Source of the DNA: Cordia subcordata | Lineage: Eukaryota; Streptophyta; Magnoliopsida; Boraginales; Cordiaceae | Direction of reading: 5' to 3' | DNA: 64,000 nucleotides | Assembly (NCBI GenBank): GCA_028554755.1 | Contig: JAPTOF010000048.1 | Location: forward strand, 47,501-111,500 | Part shown: positions 20,742-32,336 of the stretch, in pieces | Layout of the letters: each line of letters begins with the position of its first letter | How positions within the stretch are numbered: position 1 is the stretch's first letter | The notes under the pieces: model-generated | Told to the model about the DNA's origin: nothing | The model's database searches: none | What the model saw: the letters and a program-made list of their open reading frames with translations, nothing else | Made by a program: the position numbers and the translations under genes

Positions 20742-22086
20742 CTTACAATGATCACATTTGAAAGGTCTTCAAGCATATTCAACTTCCACTCTAGCCTTTG
20801 ACCTGTCTCTAAGCTTAGGAAAGATAACATCTGGGAGATTCCATTCTAGCCTTTGACCCGATTATTGACATACCACAATTGCTGCAACACCTTTTGGAAA
20901 TATTCCTTTTTTTTCAAATTTAAAAACATAAAGTCCCTTGCCTTTGTAGTGTAGGTCAACTTTGCCAAATTTCCACCATGCATTCTCAACCATGTATCTA
21001 ATATAATAGAAAGGGGGAGGAACACCAATAAATTGCCTCACTAAACATTGAGTACATAGTTGATCTTTATCTTTATACAAATCAAGAGGGGGTTCATTTA
21101 CTTCTCTAATTCCATTAACCATTTTTGTTTCATGTTCTTCTTCAAATTGTAAACTTCAGCTAACAAAATTTGCAAAATCTCCTCCCTCATCGGGAGAGGG
21201 GGAGTTTGAAGAGGGCCTATACCTTAGCCTAGAAGGATTCTTCCATGCATTTTGTTGTGTATTTGCCATGTCTTTGTTGATGTCTTCAAATTTCTCCAAG
21301 GGATCCGATAGGGAGGTGTTTTTTGGGCCAAAAGATCTTCCTTCAATTTGATTTGTGGGATTTTTTGTTGCAAGGTAACTCGCTAACATGGCATCCACAT
21401 TGGCATCAAGTGGGTTATTATGTTTGGTTTGACTTGTTTGGCCAACAGAAAGGAAGGCACCTTCTTGATTTTTTAAGTTGAAATTTCAAACATGCGGGCC
21501 CCCAAATGAGAGGATAGTGCCGAGTGAGAGAGGATAGAGTCACCATCATTGTACTTTCTTTGGTTATTATCCATAGAGCCAAGCTTTTGTCCAATAGGTA
21601 AAGACCTCTTTGTAGTATCTCCTTCTTCTCCAAACATATCCGAACCACCATGAAAACTCAAGGGAGTTTTTTGCTTTTCATCTTCATTCACTTGACCCTA
21701 TGGGGATGCAAAAAGGGATTGGCCAAGTTCCAATCCTACCTTCTTTTTATTAGATAAAGGCTCCCTCCATTACCTAGAGGGGAAGAGAGAATGAGCTTTT
21801 CGACCTAAACTTTTCTCAAATTGCTCCTTAGCATGCTCTTGCTCATCAAGAAGTTCTTTGAAAGTTTTACTATGCTCAAAAGCATAAAAAATCTTCTTGA
21901 GTTCATGGCAAGGGATTGATGAAGCATCCTCAATGTCAAGAGGAGAAGTTGAGGAGGCTGAATCAACCACTTTGATCTTACTAGTAAAAGGATTATTACC
22001 AACAAAAGAGTCTTTTGCTTGATGCTTTGCACTTAGACAAGCACTTGAATGGACTAGTGAATGGGAAGTCTTTTTCTTTCTAGCCA
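20742..22086 (-). pseudogene. LINE 1 ORF1 (DUF4283-like RNA-binding protein)
   Basis: ORF1 starts MARKKKTSHSLVHSS (ATG at 22084-22086) and breaks at 21770. It continues in fragments at 21473-21691 and 21156-21398 (Asn/Ser/Pro-rich linker), and at 20862-21122 has a DUF4283-type core (MVENAWWKFGKVDLHYKGKG, then YVFKFEKKGIF). The end reads RVEVEYA, a stop, then RPFKCDHCKMVGD. The phrase tctagcctttgacc occurs twice, 51 bases apart (about 20793 and 20844), a small local duplication. ORF1 proteins of plant LINEs bind RNA. Confidence 0.75.
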
Positions 22087-22329
22087 TAGGGAGAGTCAGT
22101 TGAGGCTTTTTGTATATGTATGTCAATATGTATATAGGTTTTGAGTGAGCATTGCAATAGTGTTATTGTTGTTTTTCAAGTGTTTTCAAAGATTAGGTTG
22201 TGAGATTTTGTGTTTTCTTGAAAAAGAAGGTTCAGCTTTGAGTATTATCTGTGTGTTGAGAGTTCACTAATGGAGTTTTCTTTTGAGAAGATGAAAGAAA
22301 AAGAAGGGGTGGGAGGGTTAAAAGCTGAC

Positions 22330-22961
22330 ATTCATGACGACATGTGTAGTCATGGTCCAGCCAATTACCTCCACTACAATGAAACTATTGTGGCCTTTGT
22401 GTTCAGTCATCATGCACTACCTATAAGTCAAAAGTTTTGCTCAAAGTTCAAACAAAAGTAGAAGAAACAGGTAGATCTTCAATGAAAGTTATTGAAGGTC
22501 TGTAGGAAGGAGGTAAGCCATGATCTATACAATGCTTAAAGTACAAGATCATTATCGCAAATGGGAACTCCTATAGCTACAAGAGAAGTGGAGAGAAATT
22601 GCAATTGCTTAAGGTAATCAGCAATGAAGAGGGTATTCCTGTCATGATTGTGAATTTGAGGCCTCAAGAGGGATCGACGAGCCATGGACTATTGGATTCA
22701 AGGGAATCCCATAGTTCCTTAGCCGTATGATGCCCAAATGCTTGAGAAATCAAGGATTTGTTGTTTCCAAGTTGATTTAACAAAGGTTTTAATGTTATAA
22801 GTAGGAAGAGAACATAGAGTATTAAGCACAAGTTACACATACATATAACACAGTGTAGAAAAGTCCTATAAAACTAAACTACATATGGATACAAACAATC
22901 AACAACAAAAAGATTTTGAAAAATAATCAAACTATATTGGCAAGAGTTATCCTATCAAACC
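22330..22961 (-). pseudogene. Old copia element: gag remnant and leader
   Basis: Minus-strand reading gives LLNQLGNNKSLISQAF and HHTAKELWDSLES (about 22690-22790), then DYLKQLQFLSTSLVAIGVP and GLPPSYRPSITF (about 22470-22630). These are the copia gag signatures for the Trp-Leu segment, the YLKQ helix and the LPxxYRP motif. It belongs to the same element as 15054-17053 and 4203-4785. A degenerate initiator-Met primer site may be present next to the LTR at about 22945-22960. Confidence 0.7.
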
Positions 22962-23513
22962 TGTTATGAAAATAAAAGAAGAGTTGTAGAAAAAAATAGG
23001 AACTAAAGAAGGAAATATCTAAAGCAGAGAAGAGAAATATTGTTTTTATTAACTTTTTATATTACTTTTATAATGGTAAGAGCTTTATTTATACCAAAAA
23101 TACAAGAGAATATACAAAAAAGGAGTTTCTATTAATTCCTTGAGACCACTTTACAATCTAGGGCATTGTTCATAGCAAAAATATTTTTATTTTAAAAAAA
23201 GGTGCTAGTCTTTTTTTTTTTTGGAGCAAATTGAAGGGGTTAGTCATTGAATTTCGCTAAAATTTAATGCAAAGTTTGCTCTTGCCTTGGGCTAGTATTA
23301 CCATTTTTCTTTTCGATTTTTCCATTGGCTTTTGTTTTTTTTTTTAAACAGTTAGATATAGATTTCTATAATATAGTTCGAGCTTAATATATGCTATAAG
23401 ATGTTATACAATAAAATGTGATAATCATAAACATAGGTAGTTCATATTATTGTAGTGCTGTAAAGTAACAGGTACTACATTTAAAAGAGAACTTAACCAA
23501 ATATTCTTCAACA
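22962..23513 (-). repeat. Candidate 5' LTR of the old copia element
   Basis: The interval begins tgttatgaaaataaaag and ends attcttcaaca on the plus strand, so both ends have TG/CA polarity. On the minus strand a TATA box tataaataaag lies at about 23084-23094. It sits immediately upstream of the gag remnant in the right orientation. No second LTR copy was found in the window, so the boundaries are provisional. Confidence 0.45.
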
Positions 23514-24875
23514 AATATTGAATTAATTCCTCCATCAAAGAGTTCAAGTTGGTGGGTCTGAGCATAATTGATTAACTATCATATTTAGAAGCATTTAAAT
23601 ATATAATTGTAAAAAAAAAGATTTTATTTTCTATTCAAAATTTCTTCAATAAAAGATACTTATAATTCAATGTAATGTTAAATCTAACTGAACTTATAAT
23701 TTTACACTGCCAAAAACTTTGCAACCACTATGGGCTCGCTTCGATTGGTTTTTCTTAAAAGTGCTTTTCTAATAGCTTTTGAAAAGAGTTTTTTTTTTGA
23801 GAAGTTAAAAATTTTAACTTCTAAAAAAGCTGTAAATGAACTCTTCTCAAAGTTTTAACTTTTTTGGATTCAAGCCAAATAGTTATTGCAAAAAAAATAC
23901 AATTTTTTCAAGAAAAATGTACTTTTTCCTAAAAACAAAAGCAATTCAAACATGCCTTATACTGCAGTTCCAGAAGTTATGGTGAGCTATTTATGTCTCA
24001 TCCCATATTTAGTGTCACGGATAAGGCTAATAAATGATTCAATGAAAAAAATCCACCCTAGAAGTACACGCCATTGAACATGAAAAAGGAGAGAAAAACC
24101 AAGCACACACCAAAGACCTAGTGGTCAAATAGTATGTCTTTCACTTTTAATGTGAGTGGTCTAAGGATTAATTCATGTTAATTACATTTAATTGGCCTTT
24201 AGCCCTACCTGAAGTGGAGAAAAACTAAGCACTAGATTCTTTTTTTGTTTTGATCTTTCTAAAAAGTTAGATTAATTTTTGTGAAAATTTCCCATTTTCA
24301 ATTATTCTCATATTAAGTTTATCATTTTTCAACCATTTCTTCTTCTAGGAGTTGAGTTATATTTGAGAATGGATAAAATTAGTAAATTTTATGTGCATGG
24401 AGTCATTAAATTGACCTTAATGGATGTAACATTGTCCTCATTAAAAAATCGTTGACCTATTTTTCAGATTAATTTCCATATTAGTATGTCTATAAGGTGA
24501 ATTTAAAAGTTCAAATTAAAACTAAGCATTTAAAACAAGGCAAGGAAAGGAAAACTTGTAATTTTTTCTTTTCAAGTGTTGAATGTAAGGCTTGCAAGCG
24601 ATATTAGTGTTTTAGCCCATCATCATCATCACCATCATCATAATGATAATAATAAAAATAATAATAGCAATAATAATAATAACTTGGGTTTTAAATTTAT
24701 TGACTGACAAGTGTTAACTCAAATTATTACTTAAACTCAAAACATTAGCTAAAAGTTACATATTTTTACTTTATTCCATTAATTTGGGACATTGGGAAAG
24801 AATTATCATTTCTATTCTTTTACTATTATTTTTCATGTCTAAACACAAAACTGATCATATATTAAGAGTTCCCAC
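23514..24875. other. No gene recognised; AT-rich DNA
   Basis: AT-rich sequence with short T and A runs and no coding frame of interest. A trinucleotide microsatellite (CAT then AAT-type units) lies at 24618-24682. This may be the oldest background DNA visible between stacks 1 and 2. Confidence 0.6.
24618..24682. repeat. Trinucleotide microsatellite (CAT)n/(AAT)n
   Basis: catcatcatcatcaccatca passes into ataataataa-type units with a few interruptions. Confidence 0.9.
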
Positions 24876-25018
24876 TTTTTTTTTTTTTTTTTCAAAGGCC
24901 CCCTTCAAAAAGATGTTACATACATGCGGATCAGGTCCCCAACGAAGGAGATTAGGATACCTAATCCTTACAAACTAAGTTCAGATAACAGAGAGTAAAG
25001 CTAAGAGCAGCTATATAA

Positions 25019-25514
25019 TCAACAAGCCAAACTGTAGAAGGTTTGTGATTTGAAAAAGATGCAAATAAAACTCCTTCTTTCATGATTGAGCTGAGCATCA
25101 CCACCTTCAAGCGAAACTTGGTTAATCAAATCATTGGATAAGCAAGGAAACCAACTGCCCGAGGAAAGCACTCCATCTTCTGCAGCAAAATTTGGAATGC
25201 CATCGTCTTCAACAAGATTGCCCCCAACTTCCTTGTCTTCATTACTAAGCATATAAAGACATTGTTCCGTGAGGATAACAGCTAGAGACACCCCAAGATG
25301 TTGAGCATCCAACCCCATTAACCAATATGGATAGTGATCTTGTAAAAACACAAGTTGTACTAGAATGCCGCTGACACCAATTATCCATAGTAGCACACTG
25401 TTTACCAACGCCCATTAATGCAATGCCTTTACTTGACGTTCCCAACAGCAAAGCTATTGTGAGACAACTATAAAACCTCTGTTCCTGCAAGGAAAATCTC
25501 CCCGCAGCGTCCAT
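25019..25514 (-). other. Unrecognised open frames, probably LINE 2 3' region
   Basis: Two overlapping minus-strand frames (129 and 89 residues) lie between the T run and the lone LTR. The longer one has a hydrophobic N-terminal part (LLWIIGVSGILVQLVFLQ) and an acidic middle (SNEDKEVGGNLVEDDG). I recognise neither. They may be the LINE 3' untranslated region, or part of a separate poly(A)-tailed retrocopy of a host transcript ending at 24876. Confidence 0.3.
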
Positions 25515-25650
25515 TCGACTACGAACCAGGAAATAACATTATACAATTGATAAGAACTGGAAAAAAAATAAAATAAAAGCTGCAATGAGATAAACTGAAA
25601 ACTATTTCTCCTTTAAGTCCCTACAAAAAAACACATATTAGTGGAAAAGC

Positions 25651-26004
25651 TATTGGAAGGATCATGCACAAAAATACATAGGACACAAATACAATAAACA
25701 TAAATAACACAACAGAAGTAACATAACATAGAAATACATAAGATTTAACATGGTTCGGCTAAGGCCTATATCCACGGAGTAATTCTCTATTACTCAAAAG
25801 AAATAATTTCTCTATGACCATACATGGTACACCCACCTATTGGTATGTGACAACTAAACTCATGATATAAAGTCCTATTTATAGAATACATATGCTAATC
25901 CTATTTGGATTAGGAATCCTATAATCTGAAATACTTTTATTCTTATTGACTTTCTATTCTCTCTAATATTCAATTGAACTTGGAATTCGAGTCATACTCT
26001 AACA
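25651..26004 (-). repeat. Lone LTR-like sequence (copia-type)
   Basis: On the minus strand it starts tgttagagtatgactcgaat and has a TATA-like ctataaatagg near 25887. It contains the phrase, in plus orientation, taacatggttcggctaaggc and atccacggagtaattc, which is common in the R-U5 of short plant copia LTRs. No partner LTR is adjacent. Flanks aaagc and aatac are only weakly alike, so a solo LTR is likely but unproven. Confidence 0.55.
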
Positions 26005-26743
26005 AATACTAATGATATTTGGGAGGGTATCATTGAGCAAGTTGAAAGGCTTGATGTAAAAGTGTTTGGTTTGAGGAAAACAAAGCCTCGCACTACCAAA
26101 GAACCAAACTCTCACACGACACAAACATACCAGACAGAGCAACCTCCAAAACATGGCTGCCCTATCCCAGCCATTCTCACAGTAATGTGGCGTAAAGTAG
26201 CAACTCATCATACCCCTCACTTTCATTGAGAAACAAGACTAAATGAAGGAAAGTTTAATTTATCCATTCGCACTGCTCCCTCAGCTTTGGGACATCTTGT
26301 GGCTCACGAAAAATCTAAAATCCCATAGTCTCAGCGCCCTAATTTGCTAAAATGTCGGCTGGGGAATTCCCTTCCCTATAAATGTAACTTAATCTACCAT
26401 TAAGATGAATCAAGAGAGCCTTCACTATTTTCACCAAATAAGTAAGCTTCTAGAACCCTCTCCCCTCCGACGAAACAAGACTGACCACACTTAAGGAATC
26501 CATTTCCGCCCAAATATTATAAAAACCTCTATTCTGGCACAAAATCAATGACAACAATTCTACCTCAATAATTGAAACATTGCCATAATGTTCAGAAAAG
26601 CCAAAAATAAAATTACATTCCCAATTTCGCCCCAAACCACCTCCTCCTGATTTACTTTCACCCTGTCTACTCCCATCGACATTCAATTTGAAGCCATATT
26701 GACATGGTTTAACCCAACTAACCATAACAGACCTAACTCCCAT
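26005..26743 (-). pseudogene. LINE 2 RNase H domain and tail
   Basis: Reads GFKLNVDGSRQGESKSGGGG at the start of the RVT_3-type RNase H (first catalytic Asp in NVDGS), then FIFGFSEHYGNVSIIEVELL (Glu) and AEMDSLSVVSL (Asp). After a stop it continues HLNGRLSYIYREGNSPADIL. Plant LINEs with this domain use it to remove the RNA strand. The tail below 26300 has no firm motif. Confidence 0.82.
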
Positions 26744-26989
26744 AGATCTTGAATAGCTGCAACCAAAAAAATAAGCAAGGTGTAAATTGCCTCGCCATTT
26801 CTATTTACTAATCAACCCAGCTTGATAGAGCCTCTGAACTTGGTTATGCACACACCTTCTTATTTGTGAAGGGTGAAAACCTACCAAATCATGCTTGGCC
26901 TCATTCCTTTCTCTCCAAAGATTCCATAAAACATAAATTGAAACCAACACACGAATGTGACCCTTGGAACAAAAATCACCAGAATAGAT

Positions 26990-27531
26990 CTAAGCCACTA
27001 ACCAATGGTGTACATCATTGGAATTCGGAGGACGGACATGAAAAAACTTAGCAAAATATGACCAAACCTGTTGCGTTTTCTCCCTATGTGGAAATAAATG
27101 CTCGAAAGACTCCATACTGGAACAACACATGCACTTAGAAGCCAAACTAATTTCTGTCTTCTGGAGGCGCTCATCCAGTGGCAACCATTGTTCCAACAAC
27201 CTCCACATAAAAAATGAGACTTTAATAGGAATAGCTTTGTGCCGAATATACATGAACGACCTCTGACTATTCCCCAATTCCTGGCACTATCCCATCCCAA
27301 TTTAAGAGAGAATAAACCATTAGAAGATAGAATCCAAAAAGTTTCATCCTTTCCCTCACATGCAATCAGAATATCACAAATCTTCTGGACCAACCTGTGA
27401 GGCAAGACACTTCGAAGTTTGTCCAAATTCCACTGGCCCTTGTGCCAGTAATCCTGAACCCTATCTTGATTATCGACAACAAGAGGGTTATAGGTAGCGA
27501 ATGGAACATCTTCAAACCAAACATCAAGCCA
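26990..27531 (-). pseudogene. LINE 2 zf-RVT region
   Basis: Reads FWLDVWFEDVPFATYNPLV next to the copia insertion, then HRLVQKICDIL and SSNGLFSLKLGWDSAR. In another frame follow HKAIPIKVSFFMWRLLEQWL, CMCCSSMESFEHLF and QQVWSYFAKFF. This is the C-terminal zinc-finger region of plant LINE ORF2. The expected final Cys/His of the finger is changed (LFPH). Confidence 0.85.
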
Positions 27532-27536
27532 AAAAT

Positions 27537-27927
27537 TGTTGCGTGGTGGGTAATATAAAGTAAAAAAATAATAAAGGGAGGATGTGGAGAGGAAAAATCT
27601 CAACTTTTCTCAACTCAATCAACAATTCTATAGCTTACACACTTTTACAATATTTGTTTTCTTGATTTTTTTTTTTTTGCTTGATACAAATGACTAGAAA
27701 TAGCTGCTATTTATACTAACAAATGGAAGACACTAGATTAAAGACTCATTTATGTAATAATAATAAATCCTCACCTTTCACCTTTGATCTCCTTACTAAC
27801 TCTTTATCTTTTCACCTTTCAACTCCTCACAATTTACTCACATCATAAACTATTATCTTTTCATTTTCTTACATTAAAAACTCCCACATATTGTCTAAAT
27901 TCAATGAATCAAGTTTACTTCTCAACA
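27537..27927 (-). repeat. Tork-like copia 3' LTR
   Basis: 391 bases beginning tgttgcgtggtgggtaat and ending ctcaaca on the plus strand. It matches 31947-32331 closely, including tgcttgatacaaatgactag and ctatttatactaacaaatg. The latter gives a minus-strand TATA-like tataaatag. Confidence 0.95.
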
Positions 27928-28194
27928 CACCCCCTAAGCTTGATTCTTGCATTCCACGTAAACTCCTTAGTTTTTCAAAGACTTCTTTCTTCAGGGGCTT
28001 TGTGAAGATATCTGCAACTTGATCTTCAGATTTTACGAACTTGACTTGGACTTCTTTCTAGACAATACTCTCTCTTATGAAATGATAACGGGTGTTGATA
28101 TGTTTACTTCGATCATGAAAGACTAGATTCTTCGCTAGAGCTATTGCTGACTTGTTATCCACATAAACCTTTGTTAGATCCTCTTGACTAAAAT

Positions 28195-29560
28195 TCAGCT
28201 TCTTGATAAACTCTTTAACCATAGTGCATGACAAGCAATTGATGCTGCAAAAACATATTCAGCTTCACATGTTGATAGAGTTACTATCAACTGCTTTTTT
28301 GGAGTCCAAGTAAAAGATGTTTTTCCAAAGAAACACACAAAACCAGTTTTACTCTTACAATCATCGACATCTCCTACCCAATCACTATCAATGTATCCTA
28401 CTAAATTCATATCACGGGATGCAGGATAGAATAAGCCAAAATTGATTGTCCCCTTGATATATTAGAGTATCCTCTTTGCAACTTTCAAGTGATGAATTGT
28501 CGGTGTCTCCATATATCGACTAATAACACCAACCGCATAAAGGATATCTGGCCTTGTGCATGTTAAATACCTCAAACTCCCAACCAAACTCTTAACCATT
28601 GTGGGATCAACTTGACCACCATCGACATGAATTGACAACTTCTCTCCAACTTCAGTAGGGGTATTGCTTGGCTTGCAACACTCCACCTTAAACTTTTTCA
28701 AAACTTCTTTTGCATATCTTTCTTGTGAGATGAAAATACCATCATCTCTCTATTACACTTCAATGCCAATATAATACGACATTGGTCCGATGTTAATTAT
28801 TTCAAACTCCTTGGCCATTGCCTTCTTAAACTCATCAAACATCATCATGGTGTTGCCTGTAAAGATTCAGTTTTCAACGTATAGGCCAACAATGAAGATA
28901 TCACCTTCTTTATTCCTCTTGACATAGAGGGCATACTCATGGGGGCACTTATTGAATCCTTTCTCTTGAAAGTATTTATCGATGTGATTGTTCCATGCCC
29001 TTGGTGCTTGTTTCAACCCATACAAGGCCTTCTTCAATTTCAAAACTTTGTTCTCATGTCTTTGAACAAAGTACCCTTCAGGTTGTTCAACATACACCTC
29101 TTCTTCGAGAAGTCCAAGGAATACAGATTTTACATCCATTTGGTGGATTTTTCACGTCTTTTGTGCTGCATTGAGATCAAGAGACATATATCTCTAAACA
29201 AGCAACTGGGGCAAATACTTCATCATAGTCAATTCATCATAGTCAATTCCTGCCCTTTGCTTGTATCCCTTGACAACAAGCCTTGCTTTGTATCTTTCCA
29301 CCTCATCTTTAGAATGCTTTTTAATTTTGTAGACCCATTTCACTCCTATGGTTTTTCGTCTTTGTGGGATAGCAGACAACTCCCAAGTGTCATTCTTCTT
29401 TATGGCATCAATCTCTTCATCCATGGCTTTTATCCACTTTTCACTTCTTGATGCCTTTTCAAAATTCATTGGCTCCGTATCTGCAAAGAGACAAAACATG
29501 GATTCATTTTGATTTAGCTCAATATAGATTTCTTCCAAGGATCTCTTTCCTTGTGGCCTT
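28195..29560 (-). pseudogene. Tork-like copia reverse transcriptase and RNase H
   Basis: From right: MDEEIDAIKKNDTWELSAIP and GVKWVYKIKKHSKDEVERYK (29250-29430), a frame break near a 14-bp tandem duplication (catcatagtcaatt, about 29221-29248), then MDVKSVFLGLLEEEVYVEQP and YGLKQAPRAW (28980-29139). The catalytic YVDD reads YVEN followed by a stop (about 28867). RTs continue with YLTCTRPDILYAVGVISRYM. RNase H shows GYIDSDWVGDVDDCKSKTGF and [10 protein letters not shown], with frame loss below 28200. Enzymatically dead. Confidence 0.92.
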
Positions 29561-29681
29561 GTTTGATTTGGATCATATCTTGATGTCGATCTCGATGGAG
29601 ATGATGCCGTTGAAGACTACGATGTTGATGGAACGGATGGAGGCATTGGCTCCGTTGACTTTTCTTCAACTTCTTCTTTAG

Positions 29682-30470
29682 TCACTTCGATGGGATAGAA
29701 AGTGAATTGTTCTTTCTCTTGAGCACTCCAGTCTCATGAACTCTTCTCATCAAAGACCATATCTCCACTACTTCTAACTTTCTTCTTGATAGGATCATAT
29801 AACTTATACCCTTTTGAGTATTGATCATACCCAATAAAGATATATTTCTTACTTCTATCATCAAGCTTTTTCCTCTTGTGATCAGGGACATGTGTATATG
29901 TAATGCTTCCAAACACCATCGAATGTGATATATGTGGTTTATATCCACTCCAAGCTTCTTGTGGGGTTTGATTCCAAACACTTCTTGTCAGACATATATT
30001 GACAAATAAACAGCACATTGGATAGCTTTAGCCTATAACTCCGTAGGCAAATTCTTACTCTTCAGCATGCATTGAGCCATGTTCAACATTGATTGATTCT
30101 TTCTTTCTACAATCTTGTTTTGTTGCGGTGAGTATGGAATGGTAAGAGGTCGACGGATACCATTCTTATCACAAAATGCCTTGATGTTCCTTCGATGTAA
30201 ACTCTCCACCTCGATCAAATCTCATGGACTTGATTTGATAGCCGCTCTCTTTCTCAACAAGGGCTTTGAGTGTTTTAAAAATTGAGAACACCTCTAATTT
30301 CTGCTTAAGAAAATACACCCAAGTTTTTGACTATAATAATCAATGAATAACAGAAAATACCTATTCTTTCCAAGTGACACTAGCTCGATAGGACTACATA
30401 CATCTGTATAGATCAATCAAGTGGCTCCTTTGCTCTTGACTTTGACTCCTTCGGGAACCTATGTCGATGT
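29682..30470 (-). pseudogene. Tork-like copia integrase
   Basis: Reads MRFDRGGEF in the core, then FCDKNGIRRPLTIPYSPQQN and ERKNQSMLNMAQCMLKSKNL (30033-30218). The C-terminal part is QTPQEAWSGYKPHISHSMVF followed by KLDDRSKKYIFIGYDQYSKG (29750-29960). The core start around 30300-30470 is split by stops. Confidence 0.88.
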
Positions 30471-30493
30471 TGTTTTTCAACAAGACAACCTTC

Positions 30494-31922
30494 TCATAGT
30501 TGGTCAGATTGACTTATCGATGGAAGTCCTTTCACCATGTTCTTTGTTGATAACAGCTTCAAACCTCCAAAATTAAGGTGTCCAAGCCTCAAATGCCATA
30601 ACCAAGATTGGTCTTCATAACATGCCTTCAAACACTTGGCCACACCAAGATGGATATTCAACAAGAACATTTTGTTGCTTGTCATTACGACATGAGCTGT
30701 CAAGCTTCCTTTGTCATCTCTTAGATAAAGGCTTTTATCCTTCATATGGATATCATAGCCTTTATCTAACAATTGACCCAAACTCAAAATATTTGTTTTC
30801 ATCTCAGGAACATAGTAAACATTAGGAATAAATTGATGGCTTCCATTCTTTAATAGAATCAAAATTTTGCCTTTACCCTTGACTGGAATTTTTGACATGT
30901 CTCCAAAAGTGATATTCCAGTAACTGAATCATCCATCTCGATGAACATATGCTTGTAGCCATACATGTGTCGAGGTACCACAACTCTTTCTTTTCATCCT
31001 TTACTCCGTCCTGTACCAAAAGGACAGTTCCGTCACCATCTTTCTTTTCTTCTACATAGTGGGCCTTCACATTTTCTTCATTGTGTTCATCTCGACAGTC
31101 CCAGGAGTAGTGCCCATATTGATGGCAATTATAGCACTCGACATCTCTCTTGTTCTCTCATTGATTATAGTCTCCTTTTCCTCAACTTTATCCTCTTGAT
31201 GGTCAAAATTTTGCACTTGAATCATTGTTGTTGTTTTGTCCACCTCAGCCTCTACTGCGACCTCGACAACGGCCACCTTGATTTTTGTTGCCAAGTTCTT
31301 TGTTTCTTTTCTTGATCTTGTCCTCATGGACTTGCAATTTGCCCGAGACCTCTTCGACAATCATTGTTTCAGTATTATTGGACTTCTCAATGGCAACAAC
31401 AATGTAGTCAAATTTTGAATCAAGAGATCAAAGGATTTTTTCAACCACTCGATTTTCTTCCATTTTTTCCCCATTCCTCTCCAATTGATTAACAACTGAG
31501 AGAACTCTTGAAATATAGTCAAAGACGAATTCAAAGTCTTTCATTTGGAAAGACTAAAACTCACCTCGATGACTCTAGAGTTGTACCTTTTTCACCTTTT
31601 CAATGCCTTTAAAAGCATTCTCCAAAGTATCCCATGGCTTCTTTGCGGTGGTGGCTTATGCTATCTTCTCGAAGATACTCTCATCGACACCAAGTTGAAT
31701 AAGCAAAAAAGCCTTTTGATCTTTCATCCTAGCATCCTTCGCAACCTTCTTGATAGCTTGACTAGCACCAGCCAGATTTTCCAATTCCACATATTCTTCT
31801 TCTATGGCATCCCAAACATCTCGGCCACCAAGAAATGTTTTCATAAGGATGCTTCACCATTCATAGTTGTCCTTCACAAGCTTTGGAATAGGAAAAACTC
31901 CACTTGTGTTCATTGCCACCAT
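30494..31922 (-). pseudogene. Tork-like copia gag, zinc knuckle, protease and GAG-pre-integrase
   Basis: Gag starts at the ATG at 31920-31922, very close to the primer site, and reads through GRDVWDAIEEEYVE and KDQKAFLLIQLGVDESIFEK. Stops interrupt it before an intact zinc knuckle CYNCHQYGHYSWDC (about 31090-31130). The protease motif is LDTCMATS where LDTGC is expected, so the active site is disrupted. GAG-pre-integrase follows with LWHLRLGHLNFGGLKLLS (about 30565-30620). Confidence 0.88.
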
Positions 31923-31946
31923 TTGTATATGGCTATGATACCACTT

Positions 31947-32331
31947 TGTTGCATGGTGGGTAAATATAAAGTAAAAACTAATAAGAAGAGGAAGTGGAGA
32001 GGAGAACACTCAACTTTTCTCAACTTAATCAACACTTCTGTTGCTTACACACTCTTACAATATTTGTTTTCTTGTTTTTTTTTGCTTGATACAAATGACT
32101 AGAAATAGCTCCTATTTATACTAACAAATGAAAGACACTAGATTAAAGACTCATTTATGTAATAATAATAACTCCAAACCTTTCACTTTCATCTCCTCAC
32201 TAACTCTCTTTCTTTTCACCTTTCAACTCCTCATAATTTACTCATATCATAAACTCTTATCTTTTCATTTTCTTACTTTAAAAGCTCCCACAATATTGTC
32301 TAGATTCAATGAATCAAGTTTACTCTCAACA
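31947..32331 (-). repeat. Tork-like copia 5' LTR and primer site
   Basis: 385 bases, tgttgcatggtgggtaaat to ctctcaaca. Immediately inside, the minus strand reads tggtatcatagcc (about 31931-31943), a one-base variant of the initiator tRNA-Met primer site. Confidence 0.95.
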
Positions 32332-32336
32332 AAAAT

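Larger units (their letters stand above)
17054..22260 (-). mobile_element. LINE 1 (L1/RIX-type non-LTR retrotransposon)
   Basis: A 15-base T run at 17054-17068 is the minus-strand poly(A) tail. From right to left come a 5' leader, ORF1 (ATG at 22084-22086), endonuclease, reverse transcriptase and a C-terminal zinc-finger (zf-RVT) region. It separates the gag of the old copia (22330-22790) from its protease (16750), so it inserted into that copia. The 5' boundary is approximate, and I could not confirm a target duplication. Stops and frameshifts throughout show it is dead. Confidence 0.88.
27537..32331 (-). mobile_element. Complete Tork-like Ty1/copia retrotransposon
   Basis: LTRs at 27537-27927 and 31947-32331, with duplication aaaat at 27532-27536 and 32332-32336. 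The minus-strand order is LTR, primer site, gag, protease, integrase, reverse transcriptase, RNase H, polypurine tract (agcttagggggtg next to 27927), LTR. Total 4795 bases, the usual size for small copia elements. It is inserted in LINE 2. Gag is nearly complete but interrupted, and the reverse transcriptase catalytic box is mutated. Confidence 0.95.

Noticed and set aside
17040..22300. Target-site duplication for LINE 1
   Set aside because: catgtg appears on both sides but the match does not extend; too short and diverged to claim.
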